From NCBI GenBank assembly GCA_900557505.1, contig USTC01000097.1, positions 1 through 5,500 of the forward strand: a stretch of 5,500 bases of DNA, written 5' to 3'. The notes beneath the pieces were generated by a model that was not told the origin of the DNA, searched no databases, and was given only the letters and a program-made list of their open reading frames with translations. Made by a program: the position numbers and the translations under genes. Below are positions 5,440-5,500 of the stretch, piece by piece; the first letter of the stretch is position 1, and every line of letters begins with the position of its first letter. Source of the DNA: an uncultured Collinsella sp. GTDB lineage: Bacteria; Actinomycetota; Coriobacteriia; Coriobacteriales; Coriobacteriaceae.

Positions 5440-5500
5440 CAAACCAATCTAACAGTTTAGATAACGGGTGATGCCGCACCTATCCCAAGCTGCGGTAAGT

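Larger units (their letters stand above)
5198..5444. repeat. array of three spaced inverted-repeat modules
   Basis: Six well-formed arms plus one degenerate arm of a roughly 20-bp repeat alternate in orientation. Plus-type arms (TGTTACAGATTGAGACAAAC and variants) start at 5243, 5344 and 5425; their reverse complements end at 5217, 5318 and 5399. Each inverted pair is separated by exactly 25 nt. Measured on the common 15-bp core, starts are at 5203, 5243, 5304, 5344, 5385 and 5425, so neighbours are 40-41 bp apart except where a 21-bp tandem duplication adds one step. The plus-type outer ends read GAGACA. The array lies about 140 bp upstream of the flavin oxidoreductase start, and its other neighbour is outside the window. 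It is about 44% G+C by hand count, lower than the genes. Not a CRISPR array: orientation alternates and the arms, not the gaps, form the palindrome. Confidence 0.85.

Noticed and set aside
5198..5444. CRISPR array
   Set aside because: Repeats alternate in orientation, the units are only three pairs, gaps share a core sequence, and no Cas gene or leader is visible.
5445..5500. Start of a plus-strand gene at the ATG at 5471, or end of a minus-strand gene entering from the right
   Set aside because: Too short to judge. No good ribosome binding site precedes 5471, and the minus-strand frames stop at different points with no family signal. A small dyad ATCTAA-CAGT-TTAGAT (5447-5462) is noted but is too short to call.

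Overview
The window reads as GC-rich chromosomal DNA from an anaerobic bacterium. All three complete genes lie on the minus strand. The gene content (an Ech/complex I-like proton-pumping subunit and a 4Fe-4S flavin enoate-reductase-type enzyme) together with the codon and base use would suit a gut actinobacterium of the class Coriobacteriia, such as Collinsella. That placement is inference; there is no rRNA or other marker to prove it.

Layout, left to right. Positions 1-28 hold the first codons of a minus-strand gene that runs off the window; its ribosome binding site overlaps the stop codon of the gene before it. Positions 37-1914 (minus) encode a 625-residue multi-span membrane protein of the NuoL/HyfB/EchA antiporter-like family. 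It appears to be the first gene of an operon that continues to the left, probably for a membrane-bound hydrogenase or complex I-like machine that couples electron flow to ion pumping. Positions 1915-2161 hold no gene. Positions 2200-2589 (minus) encode a 129-residue protein with two helix-turn-helix repeats, like the first open reading frame of an IS3-type element. It has no partner transposase and carries its own terminator at 2162-2188. It is preceded by an AT-rich stretch (2590-2913) with a 7-bp inverted repeat over a possible promoter.

Positions 2914-3021 hold two GC-rich hairpins, the distal one a clear intrinsic terminator, which end the transcript of the next gene. Positions 3030-5060 (minus) encode a 676-residue Old Yellow Enzyme-type barrel joined to a 4Fe-4S site and FAD and NAD(P)H domains, the layout of 2,4-dienoyl-CoA reductase and bile-acid enoate reductases. 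Its active-site region differs from the usual motif.

Positions 5061-5500 hold no supported gene, but 5198-5444 carry the most unusual feature: three inverted-repeat modules in a row. Each has 15-20 bp arms around a gap of exactly 25 nt with a shared CAAAA core. The third module is flipped, and one arm has been partly duplicated in tandem. The arms alternate in orientation at a spacing of about 40-41 bp. This is either a palindromic mobile/REP-like element family or a regulatory nucleoprotein array.

The three main genes look like independent transcription units, because terminators separate them. No single pathway joining them can be read from the window.
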